64,000 nucleotides of DNA from Streptococcus himalayensis (GTDB taxonomy: Bacteria > Bacillota > Bacilli > Lactobacillales > Streptococcaceae), in contig NZ_CP016953.1 in the NCBI RefSeq assembly GCF_001708305.1, forward strand, positions 1,197,501 through 1,261,500, written 5' to 3'. This document shows, in pieces, positions 27,372 through 35,375 of the stretch. The translations under genes and the position numbers were made by a program. Each line of letters starts with the position of its first letter. Position 1 is the stretch's first letter. A model generated the notes under the pieces. The model was not told the origin of the DNA. It worked only from the letters and a program-made list of their open reading frames with translations, and did no database searches.

Positions 27372-27476
27372 TATAGTGAATTGAATAAAGGTTAGGACAT
27401 CGTTAAGTCGCTTTGATGAACGCCAGTTCTATCTACAGCTCCTTGCTTTGTCCTATTCCTTTCTCAATCCACTATA
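27372..27476 (+). repeat. 105-bp RUP-like inverted-repeat element
   Basis: TATAGTGAATTGA at the left end and TCAATCCACTATA at the right are inverted repeats (12 of 13 positions). Length and TA-rich ends resemble the pneumococcal RUP unit, which is thought to be mobilised by an IS630-type transposase. Homology to RUP is inferred from size and ends. Confidence 0.6.
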
Positions 27477-27515
27477 ACTCTATGAATAGTTTTTAGAATT
27501 GGAAAGGAGGAAATC

Positions 27516-28529
27516 ATGTGGCAAATCTTATCGAAACGCAAGTGGGAATTTAGCCAGATAGGACTAGAAGAACGCTACCGTGTAGCAGGGCAATTTTTAG
27601 CTCTAAAGGCTCAAGGCTGGTCAGATGAGGCATTAGCGAATACAGTAGAACGACAGCTAGATTTGAGTGACAGTCGGATTGGCTCAGCTTTGTTTTGTGA
27701 GCTGTGGCAGTTGGAAAAAAGTCATTTGCCTCCTAGACAGCTCTTGGAGATTGTCATTGCTATCGTGGGAATGCCAGATGATGTGTCAGGAGAATTGGCT
27801 GAAAACCAAGCCCTAGTCGCTCGTTTTCATCCGAATCTTGCTCCTCATGATCCTTTTTGGTGGGACTTGTCCCATGTTGTTGATCAAGCCTTTCCAGGAA
27901 CGAGTATGGCAGAAAAAGACTTACTGGCAAGGCAAGTCCATCAACTGCGTTATGTCATCTCTAGTCAGCAGGCCGAGTATGTCCGCCAGCATGTGAAAAA
28001 AGTGGGAGAAACAGATAGCCGTGCCCTTGCTCGTTATCTGCGAAACATCTATCCGTGGTGGTCTTGGAAGAAGGATTATACAATCGGAACGTCTGCTCGC
28101 TTGCATAACAAGCTCAAGTTTGAAAATGGTGAAAAGCGGTATCCGTCAGGCTATTCGTCCTTTAATATCAAGATTTTGATTCATTTTCATACGGAATTTA
28201 TCCTTGACAGTAGAGGTAACTTTCTCAATGAAATGGATGCTCAGAAAGTAGACGAAATCGGGATTGTCAATGGGGCTAGTTTTAACTATGGCAAGGCTGG
28301 TAAACGCCACTGGGACTTAGATGTTGATACGGTTGGCCCTCATGATCCCGTTTTTCGAAATCAAGCTACCAAAGGCTTTCGAGCGCCCAATCGTAGCGGC
28401 AAATGTGAAGCTGATTATGACCGTAGCTATTTTAACCCGCAAGGATTGTATGCGGAAAATGCCCTATCCAATTATCAACAGACCAAGCTAGTCGTGAGAG
28501 AGTTTAAACGCATGATGTGGAGAGGTTGA
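27516..28529 (+). CDS. Uncharacterised protein, DUF3114-like
   Basis: This 337-residue soluble protein has no signal or membrane helix. Its N-terminal half is helical (AGQFLALKAQGWSDEALANTV). Its C-terminal half is polar with many aromatic residues and contains VNGASFNYGKAGKRHWDLDVD and HDPVFRNQATKGFRAPNRSG. The pattern resembles streptococcal DUF3114 proteins, whose function is not known. GGAAAGGAGG lies upstream of the ATG. Its end overlaps the region just before the NTF2-like gene, so the two may be cotranscribed. Confidence 0.6.
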   Translation: MWQILSKRKWEFSQIGLEERYRVAGQFLALKAQGWSDEALANTVERQLDLSDSRIGSALFCELWQLEKSHLPPRQLLEIVIAIVGMPDDVSGELAENQALVARFHPNLAPHDPFWWDLSHVVDQAFPGTSMAEKDLLARQVHQLRYVISSQQAEYVRQHVKKVGETDSRALARYLRNIYPWWSWKKDYTIGTSARLHNKLKFENGEKRYPSGYSSFNIKILIHFHTEFILDSRGNFLNEMDAQKVDEIGIVNGASFNYGKAGKRHWDLDVDTVGPHDPVFRNQATKGFRAPNRSGKCEADYDRSYFNPQGLYAENALSNYQQTKLVVREFKRMMWRG

Positions 28530-28579
28530 AATTTCCTTTTAATCCATGTCAAAAATGTTATCATGAGGAGGAGGTTCTG

Positions 28580-28951
28580 TTGCTGGACATATCGTCGTTT
28601 GTGACAGCTGTAGTGGCACAAGATGAGGAAAAACTCAGAAGCTATTTTGCCGAGGAGGCTGTAGTCCGATGGCCCTGCACCAATGAATGTTTTTCTGTGG
28701 ACGAATATATCCGAGCGAATTGTGACTATCCTGGCAACTGGGATGGGGAAATCGAACGTATGGAAGAGGTAGGGGATACGATTATTATCGTCACGCGTGT
28801 TTTTCCTGTTGACAAATCTTTTTCTGTTCATGCGGTCAGCTTTCTGAAACTCCAAGATGATGTGATTGTGGAGCTCGACGAATATTGGGCAGACGATGGC
28901 GAAGTGCCAGACTGGCGTAAACAGATGAACATTGGAAAGCCAATTCAATGA
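28580..28951 (+). CDS. SnoaL/NTF2-like small protein
   Basis: This 123-residue protein has the cone-shaped NTF2-like pattern: an N-terminal helix (ISSFVTAVVAQDEEKLRSYF), AVVRWPCTNECF, and C-terminal beta strands with FLKLQDDVIVELDEYWAD. Such proteins may be ligand-binding or enzymatic; nothing specific is evident here. I chose TTG 28580, since AGGAGGAGG ends about 5 nt upstream. The longer frame from 28517 begins inside the previous gene and adds an unconserved-looking Cys/His segment. The start is moderately sure. Confidence 0.62.
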   Translation: MLDISSFVTAVVAQDEEKLRSYFAEEAVVRWPCTNECFSVDEYIRANCDYPGNWDGEIERMEEVGDTIIIVTRVFPVDKSFSVHAVSFLKLQDDVIVELDEYWADDGEVPDWRKQMNIGKPIQ

Positions 28952-28956
28952 GGATA

Positions 28957-28991
28957 GAAAATCCGCTGAAGAATTTCTTCAGCGGGTTTTC
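28957..28991. terminator. Bidirectional terminator
   Basis: AAAATCCGCTGAAGA and TCTTCAGCGGGTTTT form a long stem between two convergent genes, with A and T runs on both sides. Confidence 0.88.
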
Positions 28992-29447
28992 TTAATGGAG
29001 CAATTCTTTTTCGAGTGCTAATGTATAGTTCTTATACAGTTGATGAGTTTCGGAGAATTTTTCTTCCTTGATGAGTGTAAGGCAAGGGAGAATCAAATCT
29101 TGGTAGATACTGTTGAGGAGCTCTGTCCTGCGGTCGGATTGCTGGATAATGTCTACCAGCTGAGGGGCGATTTGGTAATAATGCTCAACATCTTGCTTGC
29201 CTTCTTCAAAGGTGAGAAGGTAGTGATCACGAAACTCTCGCAGGGCCATCAGTTCTACGCCATCATCTGTTAAACCCATGTGATCCACAGCGGCAGTCGT
29301 TAAGTAGCACCCTGTCTTTCGAATTTCGTAGTAATGCACAGGCTCTCCAAAGAAAAATCCCGTCTTTTGCTCGATGTAGCGAACGGCTTCGCGCTCCGTT
29401 GAAAAGGACATAATGACTTTGCCCTTACGCAATACTTCATAAGCCAT
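28992..29447 (-). CDS. CFI-box-type uncharacterised protein
   Basis: This 151-residue soluble protein contains CYLTTAAVDHMGLTDDGVEL and MALREFRDHYLL. These correspond to the Cys-then-[FIY]-x-T-T-A and LR-x-FRD-x-L blocks of the widespread CFI-box proteins of unknown function. The C-terminus is helical (LINSIYQDLILPCLTLIKEE in effect). AAAGGAG lies upstream of the minus-strand ATG. It is convergent with the NTF2-like gene and shares a terminator. The function cannot be stated. Confidence 0.65.
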   Translation of the reverse strand: MAYEVLRKGKVIMSFSTEREAVRYIEQKTGFFFGEPVHYYEIRKTGCYLTTAAVDHMGLTDDGVELMALREFRDHYLLTFEEGKQDVEHYYQIAPQLVDIIQQSDRRTELLNSIYQDLILPCLTLIKEEKFSETHQLYKNYTLALEKELLH

Positions 29448-29547
29448 CTAGCGTCTCCTTTGCTGAAATAATAAGGTTATTGTAAGTGATTTTAAAGAGA
29501 ATGTCAAGAGAAAGCTGGGAAACTAAAATGGTTCCAAACATTATTTA

Positions 29548-29763
29548 ACACTCGTCAACAATCAACATCTGACGTCGTTCGCTCACCTTGCTTCAACAGT
29601 CCAGTGGACTGTTGAAGGTTGGAAATAAGGATTATGAAATAATCCTCAGCTAACCTCTGTTACCCTGCGGTTTTTAGGATACAAGCTACGCTCGTTTTAT
29701 TTATAACCTTCCAAAATTCTCAATTGTGGAACTTAGTCAGATTTTGATTTTTAGATAGAGTAT
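29548..29763 (+). repeat. Miniature inverted-repeat element, family A, copy 2
   Basis: This 216-bp element has ends ACACTCGTCAACAATCAACA and TCAGATTTTGATTTTTAGAT then AGAGTAT. Internal palindromes are CAACAGTCCA/TGGACTGTTG and an AATTCTCAATT centre. No gene lies in the 29448-29860 gap. Confidence 0.8.
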
Positions 29764-29868
29764 GACTTCCTAGTCTGAACGAGAAAGAGAAAGATGATTT
29801 TTTGAAGCTATTTTCGTTCTCATGCAAAAAAACGGATAAAATCAGGTAAATAGGAAGCCTGATTTTAT

Positions 29869-31282
29869 GGCTCTTTGTCAACTGTAGTGGGTAGATGTCA
29901 GCTAACATCTAGAGAGGACCAACTTGGTCTTCTCTTTTTTGATGTTTAAGGCAATCAAAATCCGCTTTTTGAAGTTTTCAAAGTTCCGAAATCCAAAGGC
30001 ATTACGCTTGATGACTTTGATGAGATTATTCGTCGCCTCAAGTTTGGCATTTGAGTAAGGCAATTCCAAGGCGTTTAAAACCTTGTCCTTATCCTTTAGA
30101 AACGTCTTAAATACCGTCTGGAAAATAGGGTTAACAGTGGCTATTTCTTGTTCAATTAGGTCAAAGAAATGATCTGAGTTCTTCTCTTGGAAATGGAATA
30201 AAAGAAGTTGATAGAGTTCATAATGTTGTCGTAACTCATCTGAGTAGGATAGGAGCTTGTCTAAGATTTCCTTATTGGTCAAATGCATGCGAAATGTAGG
30301 GCGATAGAACCGCTTGTCACTGAGTTTACGGCTATCTTGTTGTACCAGTTTCCAGTAGCGTTTGAGCGTCTTGTATTCATGCGATTTGCGGTCAAAAGCA
30401 TTCATGATTTGGGTACGGACACGGTTCATAGCACGGCTGAGATGTTGCACAATGTGGAAGCGATCAAGAACAATTTTAGCGTAAGGAAAAAGCTTCTTAG
30501 CAAGGGCATAATAGGGGCTAAACATGTCCATAGTGATGAATTTAACGCGGTTTCTGACCTGTCTAGGGTATCGTAGGAAGTGATTTCGGATGGTAGCTTG
30601 CGTTCTTCCATCAAGGATAGCGATGATGTTATTTGTGTCAAAATCTTGAGCGATAAAGCTCATTTTCCCTTTCTTGAAGGCATACTCATCCCAGGACATG
30701 ACTTCTGGAAGCTTATCCCAATCCGTTTCAAACTTAAACTCATTGAGTTTTCGAATAACTGTAGATGTTGAAATGGAAAGTCTGTGTGCGATATGTGTCA
30801 TTGCTTGATTTTCGATGAGTAATTGTGTGATTTTCTGGTTGACAGCGACAGAGATTTGATGGTTCTTCTTAACAATAGGAGTTTCAGCGACCGCTATTTT
30901 CCCACATTCCTTGCACTTGAAACGACGCTTTCGAAGGCGGATAAGTAGCGGGTAGCCAGCAGTTTCTAAGTAGGGGATTTTAGAGGCTTTCTGGAAGTCG
31001 TACTTAGCCATTTGTCCCTTGCAGGAAGGGCATTTAGGGGCTGTGTAATCCAAGTGACCGTGGAGTTCTAAGTGAGTTCCCATGTCGCATTCATTAGTGA
31101 TCGTGATATTTTTGTCTTTCATTTTGAGAAAATTTGTGATAAGATTTAGTTGTTCCATATGAGTCTTTCTAAATGATGGTTTTATCGCTTTTCATTATAG
31201 GTCATATGGAACTTTTTTTCTACACTCTAAAAGGCTCCATAATCTCCACAGTGGATTTACCCACTACAGAAATTATAGAGCC
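29869..31282 (-). mobile_element. ISL3-family insertion sequence, element 1 (1414 bp)
   Basis: Terminal inverted repeats of 24 bp run 29869-29892 (GGCTCTTTGTCAACTGTAGT) and 31259-31282. They are flanked by the perfect 8-bp target duplication GATTTTAT at 29861-29868 and 31283-31290. The element holds one full-length transposase gene. Size, ends and duplication match the IS1167/IS1193 group of ISL3 elements. Confidence 0.95.
29902..31158 (-). CDS. ISL3-family transposase, element 1
   Basis: This intact 418-residue transposase has an N-terminal zinc-binding region (CPSCKGQ, CKECGK), a helix-turn-helix (IAHRLSISTSTVIRKL) and the ISL3 DDE core. The core has SWDEYAFKKGKMSFIAQD, ITMDMFSPYY, IVLDRFHIVQHLSRAMN and LPYSNAKLEATNNLIK with the final Glu. 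The frame is undamaged, so the element may be active. It points in the same direction as queA, whose terminator has been split by the insertion. Confidence 0.95.
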   Translation of the reverse strand: MEQLNLITNFLKMKDKNITITNECDMGTHLELHGHLDYTAPKCPSCKGQMAKYDFQKASKIPYLETAGYPLLIRLRKRRFKCKECGKIAVAETPIVKKNHQISVAVNQKITQLLIENQAMTHIAHRLSISTSTVIRKLNEFKFETDWDKLPEVMSWDEYAFKKGKMSFIAQDFDTNNIIAILDGRTQATIRNHFLRYPRQVRNRVKFITMDMFSPYYALAKKLFPYAKIVLDRFHIVQHLSRAMNRVRTQIMNAFDRKSHEYKTLKRYWKLVQQDSRKLSDKRFYRPTFRMHLTNKEILDKLLSYSDELRQHYELYQLLLFHFQEKNSDHFFDLIEQEIATVNPIFQTVFKTFLKDKDKVLNALELPYSNAKLEATNNLIKVIKRNAFGFRNFENFKKRILIALNIKKEKTKLVLSRC

Positions 31283-31331
31283 GATTTTATCCGTTTTTAC
31301 TATGTGAAAAGTGTTTGATGAGTCTCTTGTC

Positions 31332-32360
31332 CTATTCTACAAACATGGCATCGCCAAAGCTAAAGAAGCGATAGTGTTCATTGATGGCATGCTGGTAGGC
31401 AGTAAGGGTCAATTCACGACCTAAAAAGGCAGAGACGAGCATGACAAGCGTGGACTTGGGCAAGTGGAAGTTTGTTGAAAAGGCATCGACTACACGCCAA
31501 TCATAGCCAGGCTTGATAAAGATATTGGTCCAGCCAGAATCAGCTTGAATGTGGCCATCAAATTTATTGCCAATGGTTTCAAGTGTGCGAATAGAAGTGG
31601 TGCCGACTGCGACAATTCGACCGCCTGCGGCCTTTACTTCTTGCAGGGTGGCAGCAGCTTCTTCTGACAGGTGGTAAAACTCGGAATGCATTTCATGTTC
31701 ATCCACTTGCTCCACAGACACAGGTCGGAAGGTTCCAAGCCCGACATGGAGCGTTAAATATACCAATTTTACCCCTTTTTCCTCGATTTTCTCCAGCAAT
31801 TCTCGGGTAAAGTGCAGCCCAGCCGTAGGTGCTGCTGCAGAACCATTTTCCTTGGCATAAACCGTCTGGTAACGTTCGCGATCCTCGAGTTTCTCATGGA
31901 TATAAGGTGGGAGGGGCATTTCGCCCAAACTTTCTAAAACTTCCAGAAAAATTCCCTCATAAGCAAAATGAACGATTCGCCCTCCGTGTTCCAGCTCTTT
32001 GATAATGGTCGCAGTTAATCGTCCATCTCCAAAGGAAATATGGCTACCGACCCGCAAGCGTTTCGCGGGTTTGGCAAGGACTTCCCAGTCGTCTCCCTGA
32101 GTATTTTTGAGTAGCAAAAGCTCGACGTGTCCTCCTGTATCAGGCTTCTCTCCATAGAGACGGGCAGGTAATACACGCGTGTTATTCATAACCAAGGCAT
32201 CGCCGGGCTGTAGGTGATCGATAATTGCATCAAAATGTTGGTCTTTCATTTCTCCGCTTTCTCTGTCAACCACTAAGAGCCGCGAGGCGTCCCGTTGCTT
32301 CAACGGTGTCTGGGCAATGAGTTCTTCAGGTAAATCAAAATCAAAATCTGCTGTGTTCAT
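31332..32360 (-). CDS. queA: S-adenosylmethionine:tRNA ribosyltransferase-isomerase QueA
   Basis: This enzyme transfers and isomerises the ribosyl part of SAM onto preQ1 in tRNA to give epoxyqueuosine at position 34. The 342-residue protein shows [63 protein letters not shown] and a C-terminal [14 protein letters not shown] precedes the minus-strand ATG. It is separated from the divergent nagB by a small minus-strand gene. Its natural terminator was interrupted by an ISL3 element. Confidence 0.98.
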   Translation of the reverse strand: MNTADFDFDLPEELIAQTPLKQRDASRLLVVDRESGEMKDQHFDAIIDHLQPGDALVMNNTRVLPARLYGEKPDTGGHVELLLLKNTQGDDWEVLAKPAKRLRVGSHISFGDGRLTATIIKELEHGGRIVHFAYEGIFLEVLESLGEMPLPPYIHEKLEDRERYQTVYAKENGSAAAPTAGLHFTRELLEKIEEKGVKLVYLTLHVGLGTFRPVSVEQVDEHEMHSEFYHLSEEAAATLQEVKAAGGRIVAVGTTSIRTLETIGNKFDGHIQADSGWTNIFIKPGYDWRVVDAFSTNFHLPKSTLVMLVSAFLGRELTLTAYQHAINEHYRFFSFGDAMFVE

Positions 32361-32436
32361 ATAGTAAAATTCCTTTCGAGATAATCGGTGTGTTTATTTG
32401 TAGGATTATTAATGTGGTGTGAGGACTAACTCAGAT

Positions 32437-32468
32437 AAAAAGCCAGTCTATGGATGAGACTCGCTTTT
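32437..32468 (-). terminator. Minus-strand terminator after the 59-residue gene
   Basis: On the minus strand AAAAGC.AGTCT pairs with AGACT.GCTTTT around CATCCAT and ends in T residues. Confidence 0.7.
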
Positions 32469-32497
32469 GCGAAGTCATGAAGTCTTTTTAAATCCAG

Positions 32498-32677
32498 CTA
32501 TCCGACCTGTGTCAAGAGAATCCAAAGAAAGTAGGCACAGGCTAAAAAGGGAAGACTAAATAAGAGCCCACCAATGGTAAACAGGAGTCGTCGTAGCAAG
32601 GTAAATGCTTTTAGAATGCTGGCAAAGAGCAGACAGGCGATTCCTAAAATAAATAAGACAAGTAATGAAACAAACAT
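32498..32677 (-). CDS. 59-residue membrane protein (short hidden gene)
   Basis: This minus-strand frame encodes 59 residues: MFVSLLVLFILGIACLLFA at the N-terminus, a basic turn KAFTLLRR, then GGLLFSLPFLACAYFLW, ending TQVG. That is two membrane helices joined by a positive loop. It has a dedicated extended -10 promoter directly before the ATG and its own terminator, so it looks like a real monocistronic gene transcribed as a leaderless mRNA. It lies between queA and the divergent nagB. I do not recognise the family. Confidence 0.65.
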   Translation of the reverse strand: MFVSLLVLFILGIACLLFASILKAFTLLRRLLFTIGGLLFSLPFLACAYFLWILLTQVG

Positions 32678-32683
32678 GAATCC

Positions 32684-32692
32684 ATTATATCA
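32684..32692 (-). promoter_or_regulatory. Extended -10 promoter of the 59-residue gene
   Basis: On the minus strand TGATATAAT is followed by GGATTC and then ATG, so transcription should start at the initiation codon. Confidence 0.6.
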
Positions 32693-32723
32693 TATTTTCA
32701 TGGGAGAAATGCTTAAAAATCTC

Positions 32724-32752
32724 TTGACAAGAATTGGTCTATACCATATAAT
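32724..32752 (+). promoter_or_regulatory. nagB promoter with NagR-like operator in the spacer
   Basis: TTGACA (32724-32729), exactly 17 bases and TATAAT (32747-32752). TGGTCTATACCA (32735-32746) within the spacer matches the GntR/NagR-DasR dre-type operator core, so amino-sugar-responsive repression is likely. Confidence 0.82.
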
Positions 32753-32781
32753 GAAAGTAAGCAAACTCAAGGAGGTTTATC

Positions 32782-33492
32782 ATGAGAATTATACAAGTGG
32801 ACAATCAAGTAGAAGGTGGGCGTGTCGCCTTTGAATTGCTCAAGGAAAAATTGGCAAATGGTGCCAAAACACTCGGTCTTGCCACAGGGAGCAGTCCTTT
32901 GGAATTTTACAAGGAGATTCGCGAGAGTGATGTGGATTTGTCAGATTTAGTCAGTGTCAATCTGGATGAATACATGGGCTTAGATGGAGATAATGACCAA
33001 TCGTATCGCTATTTCATGCAAAAAAATTTATTTGATGCCAAACCGTTCAAAGAAAGCTTTTTGCCAAACGGCAAAGCAGCTAATATTGATGAGGAAGTGG
33101 TTCGCTACAATGCCTTGCTTGCAGAACATCCTGTCGATTTACAGATTTTAGGGATTGGAACCAATGGGCATATCGGTTTTAACGAACCAGGGACGCCTTT
33201 TGACAGCCAAGTGCATGCAGTCGAATTAACAGAGTCAACGATTCAAGCCAATGCTCGCTTTTTTGAAAAGATTGAGGATGTACCGACGCAGGCTATTTCC
33301 ATGGGAATTAAAAATATCTTGAGTGCCAAATCCATTATCTTGTTTGCTTACGGTGCAGGGAAAGCCTATGCTATCGCAGGTATGGTGGATGGCCCGATGA
33401 CAGAAGAATTACCAGCAAGTAGCCTTCAAAGCCATGAGGATGTTGTGATTATCGCAGATAAGGCAGCCTTGAGCGGTTTGAAACGTATCTAG
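32782..33492 (+). CDS. nagB: Glucosamine-6-phosphate deaminase
   Basis: This enzyme converts glucosamine 6-phosphate to fructose 6-phosphate and ammonia, connecting amino sugars to glycolysis. At 236 residues it is the short streptococcal type. Visible motifs are [22 protein letters not shown] with the catalytic Asp, and [16 protein letters not shown] with the active-site His. AAGGAGG lies 6 nt before the ATG. The promoter carries a NagR-like operator. It is monocistronic, with a short hairpin terminator. Confidence 0.98.
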   Translation: MRIIQVDNQVEGGRVAFELLKEKLANGAKTLGLATGSSPLEFYKEIRESDVDLSDLVSVNLDEYMGLDGDNDQSYRYFMQKNLFDAKPFKESFLPNGKAANIDEEVVRYNALLAEHPVDLQILGIGTNGHIGFNEPGTPFDSQVHAVELTESTIQANARFFEKIEDVPTQAISMGIKNILSAKSIILFAYGAGKAYAIAGMVDGPMTEELPASSLQSHEDVVIIADKAALSGLKRI

Positions 33493-33532
33493 AGAATTAG
33501 GAAATGAACGTTTATAGCTAAAAGATATAGGA

Positions 33533-33562
33533 ATGGCTGGGCAAAAATCCAGCCTTTCTTGG
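33533..33562 (+). terminator. Terminator after nagB
   Basis: GGCTGG and CCAGCC arms surround GCAAAAAT, followed by TTTCTT. Confidence 0.6.
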
Positions 33563-33598
33563 TAGAGTGGCATTGTTGAAGAGTGGATTGAATGACTA

Positions 33599-33755
33599 AT
33601 ACTCGTCCACAATCAAAATCTGGCATCGTTAACTCACCTTACTGAACGCTAGTTCTAGCTGCGGTTTTTAGGATACAAGCTAGGCTAGTTTTATCGATCA
33701 CCTTTCACAATTCTCAATTGTGGAACCTAGTCAGATTTTGATTTTTATAGAGTAT
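33599..33755 (+). repeat. Miniature inverted-repeat element, family A, copy 3
   Basis: This 157-bp copy starts ATACTCGTCCACAATCAAAA and ends TTTTGATTTTTATAGAGTAT. The internal palindrome TTCACAATTCTCAATTGTGGA is kept. The following 33756-33911 shows nothing I recognise. Confidence 0.82.
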
Positions 33756-33911
33756 AAAGTCTAAAAATCGTCTCATTTGCTGCATTAAAATGGCTATGGA
33801 TGCTTAGGAAAATAGCTGGTTCTAGAAAGAAAAAGCAGTCTTTGCTATTTTCACACAGAAGTCAAGTTTTTGTACAAATGGCGAAAATAGGTCCAATTTT
33901 GTATGGATTTA

Positions 33912-33920
33912 TGATATACT
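33912..33920 (+). promoter_or_regulatory. dacA extended -10 promoter
   Basis: TGATATACT lies 33 bases before the GTG start. Confidence 0.55.
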
Positions 33921-33952
33921 AGAAAAGAAATGAAAAAACGAGGAGAAATGCT

Positions 33953-35320
33953 GTGAAGAAAGTAGTTGCTTTTTTGTCTGCCCTGTTGCTTTTATCGGCA
34001 CCCATCAGTGTATCGGCTGATGAATTGATGGATATTACACGTGCGAGTTATCCCAATGTTCAGGAAATCAATCGTCCTAAATCAACCATTGTCCTAGATG
34101 CAAATACAGGAGACATCGTCTGGCAAGATAATGTAGATGAAGTCAGAGACCCTGCGAGCATGAGTAAGTTGATGACGCTCTACTTGGTTTTCGATGCTAT
34201 TAAAGAAGGACGTTTGTCGCTTGATACAGTTATTACAGCGACAGCAGCGGATCAAGCGATCTCAAAGATTTATGAAATCTCTAATAATAACATCGTAGCT
34301 GGAGTGGACTATACAGTTTCAGAATTGATTACGATGACAGCAGTTCCTTCCTCGAATGTCACAACGGTCATGCTGGCGAATTACTTGTCTGACTATGACG
34401 CGGATGCTTTTTTGAATCAGATGAATGCCAAGGCAAAAGAATTAGGCATGACCAATACCAAATGGTTTAATGCGAGTGGGGCAGCTGCGGTTGCTTTTAA
34501 GGGCTACTATACGCCTTACGAGTATGATAATTACTCAACAAACCAAACCACCGCACGAGATATGGGGATTTTAGGCTACTACTTTGTCAAAAATCATCCA
34601 GAGATTTTAAACTTTACCAAAGATTCGGTGGTGACTGTGAAAGCAGGAACACCTTATGAAGAAACCTTTGAAACCTACAACTATTCGCTTCCAGACTCCC
34701 TTTATGGGATTGAGGGAGTTGATGGGCTAAAGACAGGTTCGAGTCCTCAAGGTGCTTTTAACTATATCGCGACGGTCAAACGTGGAGAGCAACGATTTGT
34801 CTGCGTTGTCATGGGAGTTGGGGATTGGTCAGATCAAGACGGTGAGTACTACCGTCATCCTTTTGGAAATGCTCTTATGGAAAAAGCCTTTAAGGATTAT
34901 GAGTATAAAAAGGTTCTATCTGCGGGCAAACAAGATATCGATGGCAAGACCTATCAGGTTTCGAACGATTTTTATGCCACTGTCAAAAAAGGGACAAGTC
35001 CAACATTACTTGTGGAAAATAACATCCTCAAAGTGGATAACGGCTTAGAAACAGCTTCGTCAACCATTTCAGACGGGGTCAAGGTCGAGCTAGCAGAGTC
35101 TGGTTTAGGAAGCGTTGCTAAGCAAATTTTCCCCTCATCCAACCGTACAAAGTCTTGGACGCAGTTCTTGTGGGATTACAAGTTTTTCATAGTGCTGCCT
35201 TTACTGGTTTTGATTTTCATCCTGGTGATTGAGACGCTGAATAATCGAAAGAAAAAGGAAAAAGCAGTTCCTCAGACAACAGGAACCTATTCTCGCCGAG
35301 AAAAAAATAAGAATAAATAA
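33953..35320 (+). CDS. dacA: D-alanyl-D-alanine carboxypeptidase (low-mass penicillin-binding protein)
   Basis: This 455-residue extracytoplasmic serine peptidase trims the terminal D-Ala of peptidoglycan. It has a signal peptide (about 1-22, cleavage after SVSA), the penicillin-binding triad SMSK, SSN and KTGSSP, a C-terminal beta-rich domain, and a single membrane anchor near 400-425 followed by a basic tail. The start is GTG, with GAGGAGA 7 nt upstream. It is longer than the classical streptococcal DacA because of the anchor and tail, so it may be a paralogue and the symbol is provisional. Confidence 0.88.
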   Translation: MKKVVAFLSALLLLSAPISVSADELMDITRASYPNVQEINRPKSTIVLDANTGDIVWQDNVDEVRDPASMSKLMTLYLVFDAIKEGRLSLDTVITATAADQAISKIYEISNNNIVAGVDYTVSELITMTAVPSSNVTTVMLANYLSDYDADAFLNQMNAKAKELGMTNTKWFNASGAAAVAFKGYYTPYEYDNYSTNQTTARDMGILGYYFVKNHPEILNFTKDSVVTVKAGTPYEETFETYNYSLPDSLYGIEGVDGLKTGSSPQGAFNYIATVKRGEQRFVCVVMGVGDWSDQDGEYYRHPFGNALMEKAFKDYEYKKVLSAGKQDIDGKTYQVSNDFYATVKKGTSPTLLVENNILKVDNGLETASSTISDGVKVELAESGLGSVAKQIFPSSNRTKSWTQFLWDYKFFIVLPLLVLIFILVIETLNNRKKKEKAVPQTTGTYSRREKNKNK

Positions 35321-35325
35321 GATAA

Positions 35326-35357
35326 GAAAGCTCGACTAGGGAACTGGTCGGGCTTTC
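35326..35357 (+). other. Hairpin between dacA and the MFS gene
   Basis: GAAAGCTCGACTAG pairs with CTGGTCGGGCTTTC (two G-U pairs) over a GGAA-like loop. No T run follows, so it may be a processing or attenuation hairpin rather than a full terminator. Confidence 0.5.
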
Positions 35358-35375
35358 AAACGAAAGGAAGAGGAC

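Larger units (their letters stand above)
29826..31299 (-). terminator. Rho-independent terminator split by the ISL3 insertion
   Basis: ACGGATAAAATCAGG at 29832-29846 pairs with CCTGATTTTAT (29858-29868). The last part of the 3' arm (CCGTTTTT) now lies at 31291-31298, beyond the IS. Removing the IS and one target copy restores a perfect 15-bp stem flanked by A and T runs, probably the queA terminator. Confidence 0.8.

Noticed and set aside
32574..32834. 86-codon plus-strand frame before nagB
   Set aside because: It runs through the nagB promoter, operator and start and opposes the better-supported minus-strand small gene.
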